Assembly (NCBI GenBank): GCA_938074045.1 | Contig: CALJGI010000004.1 | Span: forward strand, 62,001 to 126,000 | Length of the DNA stretch: 64,000 nucleotides | Source: an uncultured Halieaceae bacterium | Lineage (GTDB): Bacteria; Pseudomonadota; Gammaproteobacteria; Pseudomonadales; Halieaceae | Reading direction: 5' to 3' | Translations under genes and position numbers: made by a program | Notes under the pieces: generated by a model | The model's input: only the letters and a program-made list of their open reading frames with translations | Told to the model about the DNA's origin: nothing | The model's database searches: none | Part shown: positions 26,142-36,288 of the stretch, piece by piece | Layout: every line of letters begins with the position of its first letter | How positions within the stretch are numbered: position 1 is the first letter of the stretch

Positions 26142-26310
26142 AGGTGTCCCCGACGTTTTAAAAGGCAGTAAGCGGTTGCTAGTTTCCACAGGCGGCCAAT
26201 GATATCGCGAACAGGCACGAGATGGCAGAGTAGCAGCGGTACTGGACAGACCATGATAATGGTGATTCACTTCATCTATTCGCCTGTAATGATGAAAAGG
26301 GTACCGCAGC

Positions 26311-28110
26311 ATGGCCGACAGTGACGCCATCACGTTGAGAATTCCACGTCAGGATCTCGAGGGTTTCCCACTTTTCAACCTCACAGAGGGTGATGCCAGC
26401 AGCTGGGCTTCCAATCTTCCACTCGCCCATCCGACCGAAGTTGCGCAAAAACTACACCGCGCTTTCAGTGACCTCAATCGTGTTGATATGGCGCCGGATC
26501 TGCGCTTCGATATTGTTGAAGCACTGCGTCCCACCCTTTCAATGACGCTGAGCGCACTGTCGAAGGCCTACCTCAATCAACCCGTTGTATTACAGGAAGA
26601 GCCCCGGAAATTGTCGCGCCTTGCGTTGAGCCTTTATGAGCTGCAGGCTGTTGCCTATACAACTACAGCAATACACAGCATCCAGCGCCGGAAGACGCTC
26701 AAATCAACTAACCCTGCAAAGTTGGTATGTCATGCCATCCACCGCGCCCTTACGGTCAATAGCGAAAAAATACTCCTGACCTATCAGCTCTATCAACCAG
26801 CGGATATCCACGCCTGGAGCGATCTTCATCAACTGTATTTGTTAGCCGAACGGCAGCGACTGCACACTCAGGTGGTGGCAGATGACCTGGCGGGTAATGG
26901 CAGTATCAGCGACGCCTACCTGCGTGTGCTTATGCTGGGCTGCTGCAAGCCAAATCAGCTGCGCCAGCGCGACCTCCGTGGTGTCTTCCGGGGTCTGACT
27001 GACTGGGTTTCAATGTTGCAGATGAACCGCCCCGAAGATGGCGATGGTCTGTTCCTGCTCGATATGAGTGCGGACCATCCGCCCTTGTACGGATCGCTGT
27101 ACAGTACAACGCCCGGTTCCAATTCTCGCAAGATCAACACCGAAGCCCTGGTGGATCACCTTCAGTCCCTGCAAAACAGCTGCGACGAGCGAGGTATCGT
27201 CTACGATCAGGAATCTTCGGTTTCACCCGTAGTGATGGAGCACCTGTCCGTTGCCTGGGGCATCATGAGCAAGAGAAACTTCACCAGGGCTCCAGGTCAG
27301 GAGCGTATGTGGATTTCTGTTGGGCTCGGCAATACCCACTACTATGTCGCGGGCGGCATACCCTTCGAGGACACGATTGGCGAGCACGGCGAATTGGCCC
27401 TGGAACAGGCCAAAGCACGGAATCCGTTTATTGGTGAAGGCGGTGACAGCACCCGCAGCGAGATAGACCTGTGGGAACGTGCATTCAATCGCAGCGAGGA
27501 TGAAGAAGACCAGGACGGCGATGTCGAGTTTGAGATTCGTGAGGCAGAAGTATCAGTAGAGAGCGGTAATGATGAACGCCATCCGGTATTCCCTGTGCGC
27601 ATGCACAATGTCAGCCCGGGTGGTTACTGCCTGCAGTGGTCTTCAGATATCACCGAACGCATAAAAACCGGCGATATCGTATCAGTTCGGGAAATTGATA
27701 ACACATCCTGGAGCATTGCCGTAATACGCTGGGTCAACCAGCTAAAAAATGGCACTACATTGCTGGGAGTAGAGCTGCTCAGCCCCCGAGCAACTCCCTA
27801 CGGGGCGACGTTGCAAAGCAGAACAGGTGATGTGGGCGAGCCGATGCGAGCCCTGCTGCTACCGGAAATCAAGCTAGTGGGACAGCCCAATACGTTGATA
27901 ACACCGCAGCGCGGATTTCAGGAAAGAAAAAAAGTAAAACTGCTACGTCACGGGGAAGAAAGCCTGGTGCAGCTGCAAAAGAAAGTGTCTTCCACAGCCA
28001 CCTACGCCCAGTATGAGTATCGGGTTATACGGCAGCTGGAAGAAGTAATCCGTGACGATAATACTCAGGTAGCGATTACGCAGTACAAATCCATCTGGGA
28101 CAATATCTGA
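26311..28110 (+). CDS. Unknown protein with C-terminal PilZ-like domain
   Basis: A 599-residue soluble protein. The first 400 residues are mostly helical and not recognised in detail. Near the C-terminus, about residues 425-490, a beta-rich segment contains NVSPGG (433-438), like the D/NxSxxG half of a PilZ c-di-GMP-binding site; a clean RxxxR half is not obvious, with only scattered Arg residues before it (for example Arg423 and Arg430). An acidic linker (DEEDQDGD) sits around 397-404. Homologues in other gammaproteobacteria are usually annotated only as hypothetical or PilZ proteins. It is transcribed alone, divergent from efp. c-di-GMP binding is a guess. Confidence 0.65.
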   Translation: MADSDAITLRIPRQDLEGFPLFNLTEGDASSWASNLPLAHPTEVAQKLHRAFSDLNRVDMAPDLRFDIVEALRPTLSMTLSALSKAYLNQPVVLQEEPRKLSRLALSLYELQAVAYTTTAIHSIQRRKTLKSTNPAKLVCHAIHRALTVNSEKILLTYQLYQPADIHAWSDLHQLYLLAERQRLHTQVVADDLAGNGSISDAYLRVLMLGCCKPNQLRQRDLRGVFRGLTDWVSMLQMNRPEDGDGLFLLDMSADHPPLYGSLYSTTPGSNSRKINTEALVDHLQSLQNSCDERGIVYDQESSVSPVVMEHLSVAWGIMSKRNFTRAPGQERMWISVGLGNTHYYVAGGIPFEDTIGEHGELALEQAKARNPFIGEGGDSTRSEIDLWERAFNRSEDEEDQDGDVEFEIREAEVSVESGNDERHPVFPVRMHNVSPGGYCLQWSSDITERIKTGDIVSVREIDNTSWSIAVIRWVNQLKNGTTLLGVELLSPRATPYGATLQSRTGDVGEPMRALLLPEIKLVGQPNTLITPQRGFQERKKVKLLRHGEESLVQLQKKVSSTATYAQYEYRVIRQLEEVIRDDNTQVAITQYKSIWDNI

Positions 28111-28130
28111 TTCAACCCTGATAAGGCGTT

Positions 28131-29342
28131 TCAGTGTTGATAACGGTCACTGATACCCAGTAGATATAGGATGCCATCCAGCCCTAGAGTCGAAATCGCA
28201 TGATTAGCTGATTCCTTGACCAACGGCTTGGCGCGAAACGCGATCCCCAAACCAGCCAGACGAAGCATGGGCAGGTCGTTGGCACCATCCCCCACCGCGA
28301 TAACTTGTTCCAGATCGATGCCCTCCTGTAACGCCAGCTGCCGCACCAATTCAGCTTTACGTTCACCATCCACGACATCACCGATCACCCGGCCGGTCAC
28401 CAGTCCATCCACCACATCGAGTTCGTTGGCAAATACATAGTCTATGCCTAACAGTTGTTGCAGGTGTTCCCCAAAATACCGGAATCCGCCAGAAACAATC
28501 GCGGTTTTGTAGCCGAGATAGCGCAGTGTGCTAATGAGATGTTCAGCGCCCTCCGTCACCGCGAGATTGCGGGCCGTTTCTTCAAGTACGCTGGCATCCA
28601 GCCCCGCGAGCAGCCCTATGCGACGCTGGAAGCTCTCCGTAAAATTCAATTCCCCCGCCATAGCTCTTTCAGTTATCTCAGCCACTTGCTGACCGACGCC
28701 GGCCGCTTTGGCGAGCTCATCAATAACTTCAGCTTCTATCAGCGTAGAGTCCATATCAAACACGACCAGACGTCGATGTCGGCGGAATTTGTTGTCCTCC
28801 TGCACTGCCAGATCAATATCCAACTCACTAGCCAGGTGCAGCAATTCGCTGCGAAATGCACCGATATCACTGAGCTTTCCTCTTACCGAGAACTCCATCC
28901 CGAAGCGCGTGCGACTGTCCAGCTCAGCCAACGGAATTCTTCCTGAGAGCCGGTCAATATCGTCGATATTAAGATCGAATTCGCGCACCACCGTCGTCAC
29001 CCTGGCGAGATGATGTGCTGTGACCTTACGCGCCAGCAGTGTGATGATATAGCGGGCCTTCCCCTGTGCCCCAACCCATTGCTCATAACTTTCTGCAGTC
29101 ACTGTCGTCATGCGTATCTGTAATGAAAACCTGTCAAGTGCCGTCGCAATGGCATCGCGCAGATGCTCCTCCATCACGCCATCGGGCAACTCTGCCAACA
29201 CCCCCAATGAAAGAGCCTCGTGAATTACCGCTTGGCCGATATCGAGCACATTGACATTGTAATCCGCCAGTGTCGTGGTCAGCACGGTCGTGACACCAGT
29301 CTGGTCTACACCGGAAATATTGATCAGTAGAATACGGGTCAC
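28131..29342 (-). CDS. serB: Phosphoserine phosphatase SerB
   Basis: Last enzyme of serine synthesis, hydrolysing phosphoserine. The 403-residue protein has two ACT-like regulatory regions (about 1-180), then a HAD phosphatase: FDMDSTLIEAEVIDELA (nucleophile Asp in the first motif), SGGFRYFGE (second) and VGDGANDLPML (metal-binding fourth motif). The long, ACT-containing form is that of pseudomonads and mycobacteria. It starts at GTG 29342 and is divergent from ytjB, the usual neighbour in gammaproteobacteria. Confidence 0.95.
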   Translation of the reverse strand: MTRILLINISGVDQTGVTTVLTTTLADYNVNVLDIGQAVIHEALSLGVLAELPDGVMEEHLRDAIATALDRFSLQIRMTTVTAESYEQWVGAQGKARYIITLLARKVTAHHLARVTTVVREFDLNIDDIDRLSGRIPLAELDSRTRFGMEFSVRGKLSDIGAFRSELLHLASELDIDLAVQEDNKFRRHRRLVVFDMDSTLIEAEVIDELAKAAGVGQQVAEITERAMAGELNFTESFQRRIGLLAGLDASVLEETARNLAVTEGAEHLISTLRYLGYKTAIVSGGFRYFGEHLQQLLGIDYVFANELDVVDGLVTGRVIGDVVDGERKAELVRQLALQEGIDLEQVIAVGDGANDLPMLRLAGLGIAFRAKPLVKESANHAISTLGLDGILYLLGISDRYQH

Positions 29343-29505
29343 TTGTGGTTGCGCCGGGAGATTACACTGTAAAGGGAGGGGAGACGTTATTTTACCTACA
29401 AGCGGCCAAAGCTCAATCTGACCTGCGGCAAAGCAACATTATTACCAACACAATCCACCGGCGTCTATAATCGGGGTCAGCAAACCCCTCCACGGACAGA
29501 TTACT

Positions 29506-30771
29506 TTGCAACGACTATCTTTACAGGGTTTCAAGCTCTACCAGCGCCTCGCCCTCCTGGTCACTACTCTTTGTTTCTCCGTGGCCGTCATACTGGTAAC
29601 GGCGGGTAGCTTGTCCACGGGTTATTTGCTCGAGACAATGTCGGGTCGTCACGGAACGGTACTGGCAGAACAGCTAGCCTCCCGAGCTGCCATTGCCATG
29701 GTCAACAACGATCGGGTAAGTATGCGCGCGCTCCTCACCGATTTTATTACCGCAACTGATAGCTCACTGGTCACCGTGTACGACGTCACCATGCAACCTC
29801 TCGCTCAGGCTGGCGACCCGAACCTGTCTGACCTCAACCGCTACCGGGCAGAAATTCTGGTGGACAACGCCATTGCCGGGTACGCGGTAGTGTCAGTGTC
29901 AACGCAGAATGAGCTTGGCGACTGGATGGTCGCCTCCTGGACACTACTGGGACTCGCGCTGCTGTTAAGCGTGTTCGTCTTTGCCCTGGCTACGCGCAGT
30001 GCACAGGCCTTGGTTGATCGAATTCAACGTATTACGCGTTCGGTACGGGATCTGGCACCACTTGAACCCGCTGAGGCCGAGGTGCCGGATGACATCGACA
30101 GCCTTAGAAACGAACTGGCCACGTTACCACTGGACATTCTGAGAGTATCAGTAAGTGGCAGGAATACTCGTGCCGCCACGGGCCTTGCCACTCTCTTGCA
30201 CGTACAGCTCAACAGCCTAGGCGACTATCTCGCCAAACTAGATCACCCCGCGATAGTCGCGTATCTGGAAACACTGTCGCCCGGACTAGTCGCCGCATCG
30301 AGACTGTATGGCGGCAAGCTGGATCACAGCCGACACGCCAGCGTCAGCATTACCTTTTCAGGGTACCATCCCAGTGGCGATATATACGAGCGCTGCTGCT
30401 ATTGCGCCTGGCTAATGCGGTCCTTGTTGCAAGAGCTAGAGAGTCGAGGCAGCCTCCGTTACAGGGTATCAATGGCGGCGCTGAGTCTTCCCGTAGACGA
30501 ACAATCGGCATCCAGTTCCTATTCTGCTTTCCTGCAGGAGCAACTAACTGAAGAGCTGGCAATGCACTGCAAAACCCAGCCTCACAGCATATTGCTGGCA
30601 AACGACATCATCGAGTCAGACAGCGATCAGTTCTTCGCGGAGCTCTCGTCGGTCTCGGATTTCGTCATGATGACCGGGCTGGACAGTGAAGATGAGGCCA
30701 CTCTCATCCAACAACGGGACTCTATCCTGGCACATCTGGTAAGGGACAACCGGCAGCTGGAAAGCCGGTAA
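29506..30771 (+). CDS. AhpA/YtjB-family membrane protein
   Basis: A 421-residue protein with an N-terminal membrane helix (LYQRLALLVTTLCFSVAVIL), a periplasmic region of about 90 residues and a second helix (WTLLGLALLLSVFVFALAT) followed by a HAMP-like stretch and a longer cytoplasmic part. Its place, divergent from serB and next to parC, is that of the ytjB/smp gene of gammaproteobacteria, whose role is poorly known. The start is TTG at 29506, which places the membrane helix at the usual distance. It converges on parC with 11 nt between the stops. Confidence 0.75.
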   Translation: MQRLSLQGFKLYQRLALLVTTLCFSVAVILVTAGSLSTGYLLETMSGRHGTVLAEQLASRAAIAMVNNDRVSMRALLTDFITATDSSLVTVYDVTMQPLAQAGDPNLSDLNRYRAEILVDNAIAGYAVVSVSTQNELGDWMVASWTLLGLALLLSVFVFALATRSAQALVDRIQRITRSVRDLAPLEPAEAEVPDDIDSLRNELATLPLDILRVSVSGRNTRAATGLATLLHVQLNSLGDYLAKLDHPAIVAYLETLSPGLVAASRLYGGKLDHSRHASVSITFSGYHPSGDIYERCCYCAWLMRSLLQELESRGSLRYRVSMAALSLPVDEQSASSSYSAFLQEQLTEELAMHCKTQPHSILLANDIIESDSDQFFAELSSVSDFVMMTGLDSEDEATLIQQRDSILAHLVRDNRQLESR

Positions 30772-30782
30772 CGTGGAGTCGG

Positions 30783-33029
30783 CTATTCAACCGTCAGTCG
30801 GTCAACCTTTTGAAAGCCCCGGGGCAACTTGTTGCCGCGCCGCCCGCGCTCTCCCTGATAATGCGCCAACTCGCTAAACTTGAGTTTCAGGTAACGCTTA
30901 CCTGCATGAACGACCAGCGTATTGGATTCCTGCACGACCTGAATGCCGACAACCCACTCTTCACGGGCCTGAACCCGCGCGCTGGGTATTGAAATAATCT
31001 TGTTTCCCTTGCCACGGGCCAATTGCGGTAACTCGGCGAGAGGGAACAACAGCATGCGACCCTCATTACTCACAGCCACAACATAATCGCTGTCATAATC
31101 GTGAACGGGAGCCGCCTGCAGCACACGCCCGCCTTTCGGCAAGGTCAGCGCCGCCTTTCCTGACCGGTTCTTTGACTGCAGATTGGACAGCTCGGTGACA
31201 AATCCGTAGCCAGCGTCGCTGGCCAGCAGGTACAACTGATCATCGCCCATCATCAGGCTCTCAAACGAGGCACCAGAAGGCGGGTTGATTTTACCGGTGA
31301 GGGGTTCTCCCTGACCGCGCGCAGAAGGCAATGTGTGGGCGGGCACGCTGTAGGCACGACCAGTGGAATCCAATATGACAACGGGCTGGTTACTGCGCCC
31401 GGAAACGGCCAGGTGATAGGAATCACCCGACTTGTAGCTCAGTGCACCGGGGTCTATGTCATGCCCCTTGGCGGCGCGTATCCATCCCTTTTCTGACAAC
31501 ACGACGGTAATCGGGTCCACCGTCATGAGGTCAGTCTCGTTGTAAGCCTGAGCCTCGGAGCGTATCACCAGCGGTGAGCGCCGGTCATCGCCAAAGGCCT
31601 CAGCCACTTCCATCAACTCATTCTTGATAAGGGTTTTGAGCCGCTTTGCTGAACCGAGCAACTGCTGTAGCGCCTTGCGCTCTTCAGCGAGCTCATCCTG
31701 CTCGCCCCGAATCTTGATCTCCTCCAGTCGGGCGAGATGTCGCAATTTGAGTTCCAGAACGGCTTCAGCCTGCGTGTCAGTGAGACCAAAGCGACTCATC
31801 AACGCGGGCTTGGGCTTATCCTCGCTGCGAATGATGGCAATCACTTCATCTATGTTCAAGAATGCGATGAGATAACCGTCAAGAATGTGTAGCCTTTGTT
31901 CTACCTTCTCGAGACGATGCTGCAAGCGCCTGCGCACCGTTTCAGTACGGAAGGTCAACCACTCTTTCAGCAATACCTGCAGGCTTTTGACGGCCGGGCG
32001 CCCATTGATCCCGATGACGTTGATATTAATCCGATAGTTGCGCTCAAGATCTGTGGTTACACACAAATGATCCATCAGTGAATCCACGTCGACTCGGTTG
32101 GAGCGCGGCACAATAACCAGCCGCGTCGGATTTTCGTGGTCAGACTCATCACGCAGGTCCGCTACCATTGGAAGCTTCTTGGCCTGCATTTGCTGAGCGA
32201 TCTGCTCCAGTACACGCGACCCGGATACCTGGTGGGGCAGCGCAGTAATAATCACGTCCCCATCCTCTTTCATCCAGACGGCACGCATTTTCAAACTTCC
32301 GCGTCCAGTCTCGTACATCGTATTGATGTCTTCGCGGGGCGAAATAATCTCGGCTTCAGTCGGGAAGTCAGGCGCCTGAATATGCTCAGACAGTTCAGCT
32401 GTGGTCGCCTTGGGGTTTTCCAGCAGATGTATGCAAGCGCTGACAACTTCCCGCAAATTATGGGGTGGAATATCCGTTGCCATACCCACGGCAATACCAG
32501 TGGTGCCATTCAGAAGAATGTTGGGCACCCGCGCCGGTAGTGTAATCGGTTCCTCCAACGTACCGTCGAAATTGGGGGCCCAATCAACCGTACCCTGTCC
32601 GAGCTCGGACAGCAAAACGTCGGCATAGGCGGTCAATCGCGACTCAGTGTAGCGCATCGCTGCAAATGACTTTGGATCGTCCGGAGAGCCCCAGTTACCC
32701 TGCCCGTCCACTAGGGGATAGCGATAGGAAAAATTCTGCGCCATCAGCACCATGGCTTCGTAGGCGGCGCTGTCGCCATGGGGATGAAACTTACCAATAA
32801 CATCGCCGACGGTGCGCGCGGACTTCTTGAATTTTGCACTCGCTTTGAGCCCAAGTTCACTCATGGCGTATACGATGCGTCGCTGCACTGGCTTCAGGCC
32901 ATCCCCGATATGGGGTAATGCCCGGTCAAGAATCACATACATTGAATAATCGAGATACGCTTTCTCAGCGTAATCACGCAGAGATACCTGCTCGATTCCA
33001 TCGGGCCGTATTAGGTCAGTGTCTGTCAT
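30783..33029 (-). CDS. parC: DNA topoisomerase IV subunit A ParC
   Basis: Catalytic subunit that unlinks daughter chromosomes. The 748-residue protein has the GyrA/ParC core: [17 protein letters not shown] near residues 40-56, [16 protein letters not shown] near 79-94 and the [11 protein letters not shown] segment holding the catalytic Tyr near residue 127. The C-terminal half has the degenerate beta-pinwheel repeats of ParC rather than the full GyrA-box set. The quinolone-determining region shows GDSAAYEAM, i.e. Ser and Glu at the usual wild-type positions. parE is not in the window. Confidence 0.96.
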   Translation of the reverse strand: MTDTDLIRPDGIEQVSLRDYAEKAYLDYSMYVILDRALPHIGDGLKPVQRRIVYAMSELGLKASAKFKKSARTVGDVIGKFHPHGDSAAYEAMVLMAQNFSYRYPLVDGQGNWGSPDDPKSFAAMRYTESRLTAYADVLLSELGQGTVDWAPNFDGTLEEPITLPARVPNILLNGTTGIAVGMATDIPPHNLREVVSACIHLLENPKATTAELSEHIQAPDFPTEAEIISPREDINTMYETGRGSLKMRAVWMKEDGDVIITALPHQVSGSRVLEQIAQQMQAKKLPMVADLRDESDHENPTRLVIVPRSNRVDVDSLMDHLCVTTDLERNYRININVIGINGRPAVKSLQVLLKEWLTFRTETVRRRLQHRLEKVEQRLHILDGYLIAFLNIDEVIAIIRSEDKPKPALMSRFGLTDTQAEAVLELKLRHLARLEEIKIRGEQDELAEERKALQQLLGSAKRLKTLIKNELMEVAEAFGDDRRSPLVIRSEAQAYNETDLMTVDPITVVLSEKGWIRAAKGHDIDPGALSYKSGDSYHLAVSGRSNQPVVILDSTGRAYSVPAHTLPSARGQGEPLTGKINPPSGASFESLMMGDDQLYLLASDAGYGFVTELSNLQSKNRSGKAALTLPKGGRVLQAAPVHDYDSDYVVAVSNEGRMLLFPLAELPQLARGKGNKIISIPSARVQAREEWVVGIQVVQESNTLVVHAGKRYLKLKFSELAHYQGERGRRGNKLPRGFQKVDRLTVE

Positions 33030-33051
33030 CAGATTGGATTGGGGGTTCTAC

Positions 33052-33861
33052 TCAGTTTAGGTAAGAGCCACGCAGGCCTACCAATTGTTCATTCAAATTC
33101 ACAATGGACCCTGCCATGTCGATAAGCAGGGAGTGTATCGTCGCCGGATCGCTCTTGATCAAATGGGTAAACTGATCCTTCGGTACCTTCACCACTGAAC
33201 AGTGGGTCTTGGCCAGCACCGTGGCACTACGTGTCGCATTGGTAAGCACTGCCATGGCGCCAAAAATTTCACCTTCCTCAATACTGCCTACGGTAACACC
33301 ATCAACCACCACTTCCGCTGTTCCTTCCGTGAGATTAAAGACAAAGTCGGCAATATCACCCTGCCGGATAATGGTATCTCCGGGACTGAATATTTCGTAC
33401 CCAGGAGTGATGTACGTATCCAGCGCCGACAGAGCACCGTTAATACGCAATAGCAGTCCCTGCTGTGTGACTAACAACCGCGTCCAAAGTTTGCTGGCGG
33501 CGGTATCGGCAAACACCTGGCGCATAAATTCCAACGCCGGGTAGCTCACCAGGATGGCCCCCCCTGCCACGCCAAAACTGACCGTCGCATCAGCGTCGGT
33601 GATACCGGCAATATCAGGGAGAATCAGATCCCCGTCATCCAGCGTGAACAGCGACTTATCGCGGTAAATCACCGTCAAGGACCCACTTTCAACCAGGTAA
33701 ATCCGATCCTCGGCTATTTTCTCAGCGGGGCTCTTGTCGTCGGCGTCAATCTCCACCCGAATCTTGGGAATGTCCACGACATCCAGCAAGGCGACAACCA
33801 GCTTTTTATATTGCTGGTTCAGCACATAAAAATCCGCGGACAACTCGGTATTTGCTAACAT
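33052..33861 (-). CDS. Cyclic-nucleotide-binding-domain-like protein without DNA-binding part
   Basis: A 269-residue protein with two cNMP-binding-like beta-rolls: a weak one around YLVESGSLTVIYRDKSLF and a clearer one near the C-terminus (SPGDTIIRQGDIADFVF.., RSATV). The phosphate-cassette Glu of the usual FGE motif is Ala here (IFGAMAVL), so true cAMP binding is doubtful. No helix-turn-helix follows, so it is not a CRP-type regulator. ATG 33861 has a good AGGAAG site and is preferred over the upstream 33906 start. It is 22 nt before parC on the same strand. Confidence 0.75.
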   Translation of the reverse strand: MLANTELSADFYVLNQQYKKLVVALLDVVDIPKIRVEIDADDKSPAEKIAEDRIYLVESGSLTVIYRDKSLFTLDDGDLILPDIAGITDADATVSFGVAGGAILVSYPALEFMRQVFADTAASKLWTRLLVTQQGLLLRINGALSALDTYITPGYEIFSPGDTIIRQGDIADFVFNLTEGTAEVVVDGVTVGSIEEGEIFGAMAVLTNATRSATVLAKTHCSVVKVPKDQFTHLIKSDPATIHSLLIDMAGSIVNLNEQLVGLRGSYLN

Positions 33862-33950
33862 GCTCGCTTCCTGTGGAAGGACTGGATCAAAACCAGCTCC
33901 TGACATGCGCTAATAGTAGCAATATATGGGCGGAGGGAGAAATCCCGATT

Positions 33951-34433
33951 ATGAATATAGGCAACAGTTCCGTAGTGAGCTTCCACTACACCCTGCGCGA
34001 CGAAGACGGCGCTGAAATAGAATCCTCCAGGGATGGTGACCCCAGCGTGTATCTGCATGGCGCCAACAATATCATCCGCGGACTGGAGCGCGCCATGGAA
34101 GGTCGTACCGCGGGCGATAGCTTCAGCGTCGAGGTTGACCCTATCGACGGCTATGGGCCGCGCAATCCCGCAGCTTTTCAGCGGGTTTCCGTGAAACACA
34201 TACTGCAGCGTGGCAAGCTTAAAAAGGGGCAGGTGGTGTCCATCAATACAGAACAGGGCGCACGCACCGTAGTGATCACCAAGGTCGGGAGACATATGGT
34301 AGATGTTGATACAAACCACCCTCTGGCGGGCCGTACCCTCAACTTCGAAGTGGATATTGCCGACGTGCGCGCAGCATCTCCCGAAGAGGTCGCCCATGGT
34401 CATGCACACGGGCCTGGTGGACACCAGCACTGA
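33951..34433 (+). CDS. FKBP-type peptidyl-prolyl isomerase, SlyD-like
   Basis: A 160-residue proline isomerase and chaperone. The FKBP fold is interrupted by an IF-type insert as in SlyD: HYTLRDEDGAEIESS at the N-terminus, YLHGANNIIRGLERAMEGRTAGD in the centre (split around residue 40) and VDTNHPLAGRTLNFEV near 120-135. The tail is His-rich but short (HGHAHGPGGHQH), so some metal binding is possible. ATG 33951 gives the conserved start; the open frame runs on upstream to 33852. elaA follows after 2 nt. Confidence 0.9.
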   Translation: MNIGNSSVVSFHYTLRDEDGAEIESSRDGDPSVYLHGANNIIRGLERAMEGRTAGDSFSVEVDPIDGYGPRNPAAFQRVSVKHILQRGKLKKGQVVSINTEQGARTVVITKVGRHMVDVDTNHPLAGRTLNFEVDIADVRAASPEEVAHGHAHGPGGHQH

Positions 34434-34435
34434 TT

Positions 34436-34891
34436 ATGACGCGCTGGAACCTCTGCTCGTTTAGCGAGCTCACGACAACGGAGCTGTATGCTTTACTAAA
34501 GCTCCGCCAGGATGTCTTTGTACTCGAGCAGTCCTGCCTCTATCCGGACCTCGATAACATAGACCAGTCTTGTCATCACCTGTGCGGCTTTGCGGGTGAC
34601 GAGATAATAGCCTGTGCGCGCATCATGCCCCCGGGTCTGATCTGGGAACAGGTGAGCTTTGGCCGTGTGGCAGTCGCGGAACATCACCGCGCCTCGGGGT
34701 TAGGTCGGGAGTTGACCCGCCGGATTCTGAGCTACTGTGAAGAGCTGTATCCTGGTCAGGATATTAAAATCTCCGCACAGGTCTATCTCGATCGCTTCTA
34801 CCGGGGATTCGGCTTTGTTAAGGCTGGCGAACCCTTTGACGAAGACGGCATTGACCATATGCACATGCTGTTCGGCCCGACATCTGTCTAG
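34436..34891 (+). CDS. elaA: GNAT acetyltransferase, ElaA-like
   Basis: A 151-residue acyltransferase of the ElaA branch of the GNAT superfamily. Visible family features are LYALLKLRQDVFVLEQ near residue 20, FGRVAVAEHHRASGLGRELTRR around 80-101 (acetyl-CoA loop) and ISAQVYLDRFYRGFGF near the end. The acceptor substrate is unknown for ElaA. It follows slyD by 2 nt and its stop overlaps the convergent dtd gene by 4 nt. Confidence 0.88.
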   Translation: MTRWNLCSFSELTTTELYALLKLRQDVFVLEQSCLYPDLDNIDQSCHHLCGFAGDEIIACARIMPPGLIWEQVSFGRVAVAEHHRASGLGRELTRRILSYCEELYPGQDIKISAQVYLDRFYRGFGFVKAGEPFDEDGIDHMHMLFGPTSV

Positions 34892-35328
34892 CAGACCTCC
34901 AGCATAAAGGTAACCGGGCCATTGTTGATGCACGCCACCCTCATATCTGCGCCAAACTGGCCAGCTGCCACTGGGGCGTGACTCTCACGCAGGCGACGCA
35001 TAAATTCGTCGTACAGCTCTTCAGCCTCAACCGGGGGTAGTGCCGAGGTAAAACTGGGACGCAGACCACGCTGGGTATCAGCCGACAGCGTAAACTGCGA
35101 AACAATCAGAATACCACCACCAGTATCAAGCAACGACCGGTTCATCCGCCCTGCGCCGTCCGCAAACAGTCGATACGCCAACAGCTTATCAATCATGCGA
35201 TCGAGTAAGCCCTCGTTGTCGTTCCGATCGAGACCAAGCAGTACCAACAATCCCGCACCAATCGCACCGACGATCTCGCCATCTACCGTAACGGAGGCTT
35301 CATCGACCCGCTGCACCAGTGCCTTCAC
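34888..35328 (-). CDS. dtd: D-aminoacyl-tRNA deacylase
   Basis: Removes D-amino acids mischarged on tRNA. The 146-residue protein has the two family motifs: SQFTLSADTQRGLRPSF near residues 76-92, and NNGPVTFMLEV at the C-terminus with the GP motif that reads amino-acid chirality. Length is normal. It overlaps the upstream pip gene by 4 nt (ATGA) and converges on elaA. Confidence 0.95.
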   Translation of the reverse strand: MKALVQRVDEASVTVDGEIVGAIGAGLLVLLGLDRNDNEGLLDRMIDKLLAYRLFADGAGRMNRSLLDTGGGILIVSQFTLSADTQRGLRPSFTSALPPVEAEELYDEFMRRLRESHAPVAAGQFGADMRVACINNGPVTFMLEVC

Positions 35329-36272
35329 AGCCTGGCAGCCATCTCGTTGGTGGCGCGCACCAGCGCATCGGTTGTACCGGGCTCGGTAGCGGCATGACCC
35401 GCATCCCGGATAATATGCAACTGGGCATCCGGCCAGTTAGCGTGCAATTCGTAGGCCTGATCCAGCGGGCAAACAACATCATATCGCCCGTGCACAATGA
35501 TTCCCGGAATGCCCTCGAGGAGTCCCACATGATTCAAAATTTGGTTTTCTTCGACAAAACACTGATGCTGAAAATAATGTGCCTCAATACGCGCCATGGC
35601 CATGGCTGTATGCGGATCGCCAAAGTGATCAAGCACATGGGTATTGGGTCGCAGGGTGGAACAGTGTGCCTCCCACAACGACCATGCTTTCGCCGCCCCC
35701 ATGCGTGCCAACTCGTTATCACCCGTTAACAGTCGATAGTAGGCCGCAATAAAGTCAGTGCGCTCATGCTCTGGAATGGGCTTTACATAATCCGCCCAAT
35801 AGTCGGGGAAAAGACGCCCCGCTCCACCCTGATAAAACCATTCCAGATCTCTTTTACGACAGAGAAAAATCCCCCGCAGGACGAGCCCAAGTACCCGCTC
35901 TCTATGAGCCTGGGTATAAAGCAGGCTCAGCGTCGAGCCCCAGGAACCACCAAACAAGAGCCAGCGATCAACCCCCAGGTGCAGCCGGATGGCCTCCATA
36001 TCCTTGATCAGATCCCCAGTGGTATTCCCCACCAACCCGGCGTGCGGCGTGGACCGTCCTGCGCCACGCTGATCAAAGACAATAATGCGATACTTTTCAG
36101 GATCGAAATAGCGGCGGCTGGTGTCATCACTACCACCACCGGGGCCACCATGCACAAATAGCGCGGGAATACCGTCGGGGTTACCACTCTCCTCGACATA
36201 CAGCTCGTGGGGCAACTCTACTTTCACACGATATAGGGCGTACGGTTTTATGTCCGGAAAGTGAGTGTGCAT
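35325..36272 (-). CDS. pip: Proline iminopeptidase
   Basis: A 315-residue alpha/beta hydrolase that releases N-terminal proline from peptides. It opens with the family's PDIKPYALYRVKVELPHELYVEESGNPDG region, then HGGPGGGSDDTSRRYFDP (oxyanion loop), GGSWGSTLSLLY with the nucleophile Ser, the Asp in IVHGRYDVVCP and the His in AGHAATEPG. No signal peptide, so cytoplasmic. It precedes dtd with a 4-nt overlap and is 17 nt from typA on the same strand. Confidence 0.93.
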   Translation of the reverse strand: MHTHFPDIKPYALYRVKVELPHELYVEESGNPDGIPALFVHGGPGGGSDDTSRRYFDPEKYRIIVFDQRGAGRSTPHAGLVGNTTGDLIKDMEAIRLHLGVDRWLLFGGSWGSTLSLLYTQAHRERVLGLVLRGIFLCRKRDLEWFYQGGAGRLFPDYWADYVKPIPEHERTDFIAAYYRLLTGDNELARMGAAKAWSLWEAHCSTLRPNTHVLDHFGDPHTAMAMARIEAHYFQHQCFVEENQILNHVGLLEGIPGIIVHGRYDVVCPLDQAYELHANWPDAQLHIIRDAGHAATEPGTTDALVRATNEMAARL

Positions 36273-36288
36273 AGACAGGTCTCTCTAT

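Noticed and set aside
33855..34430. Long minus-strand frame of 191 codons opposite slyD
   Set aside because: It lies entirely across slyD and the start of the cNMP-domain gene; its translation resembles no family, while slyD has full family similarity and a sensible start.
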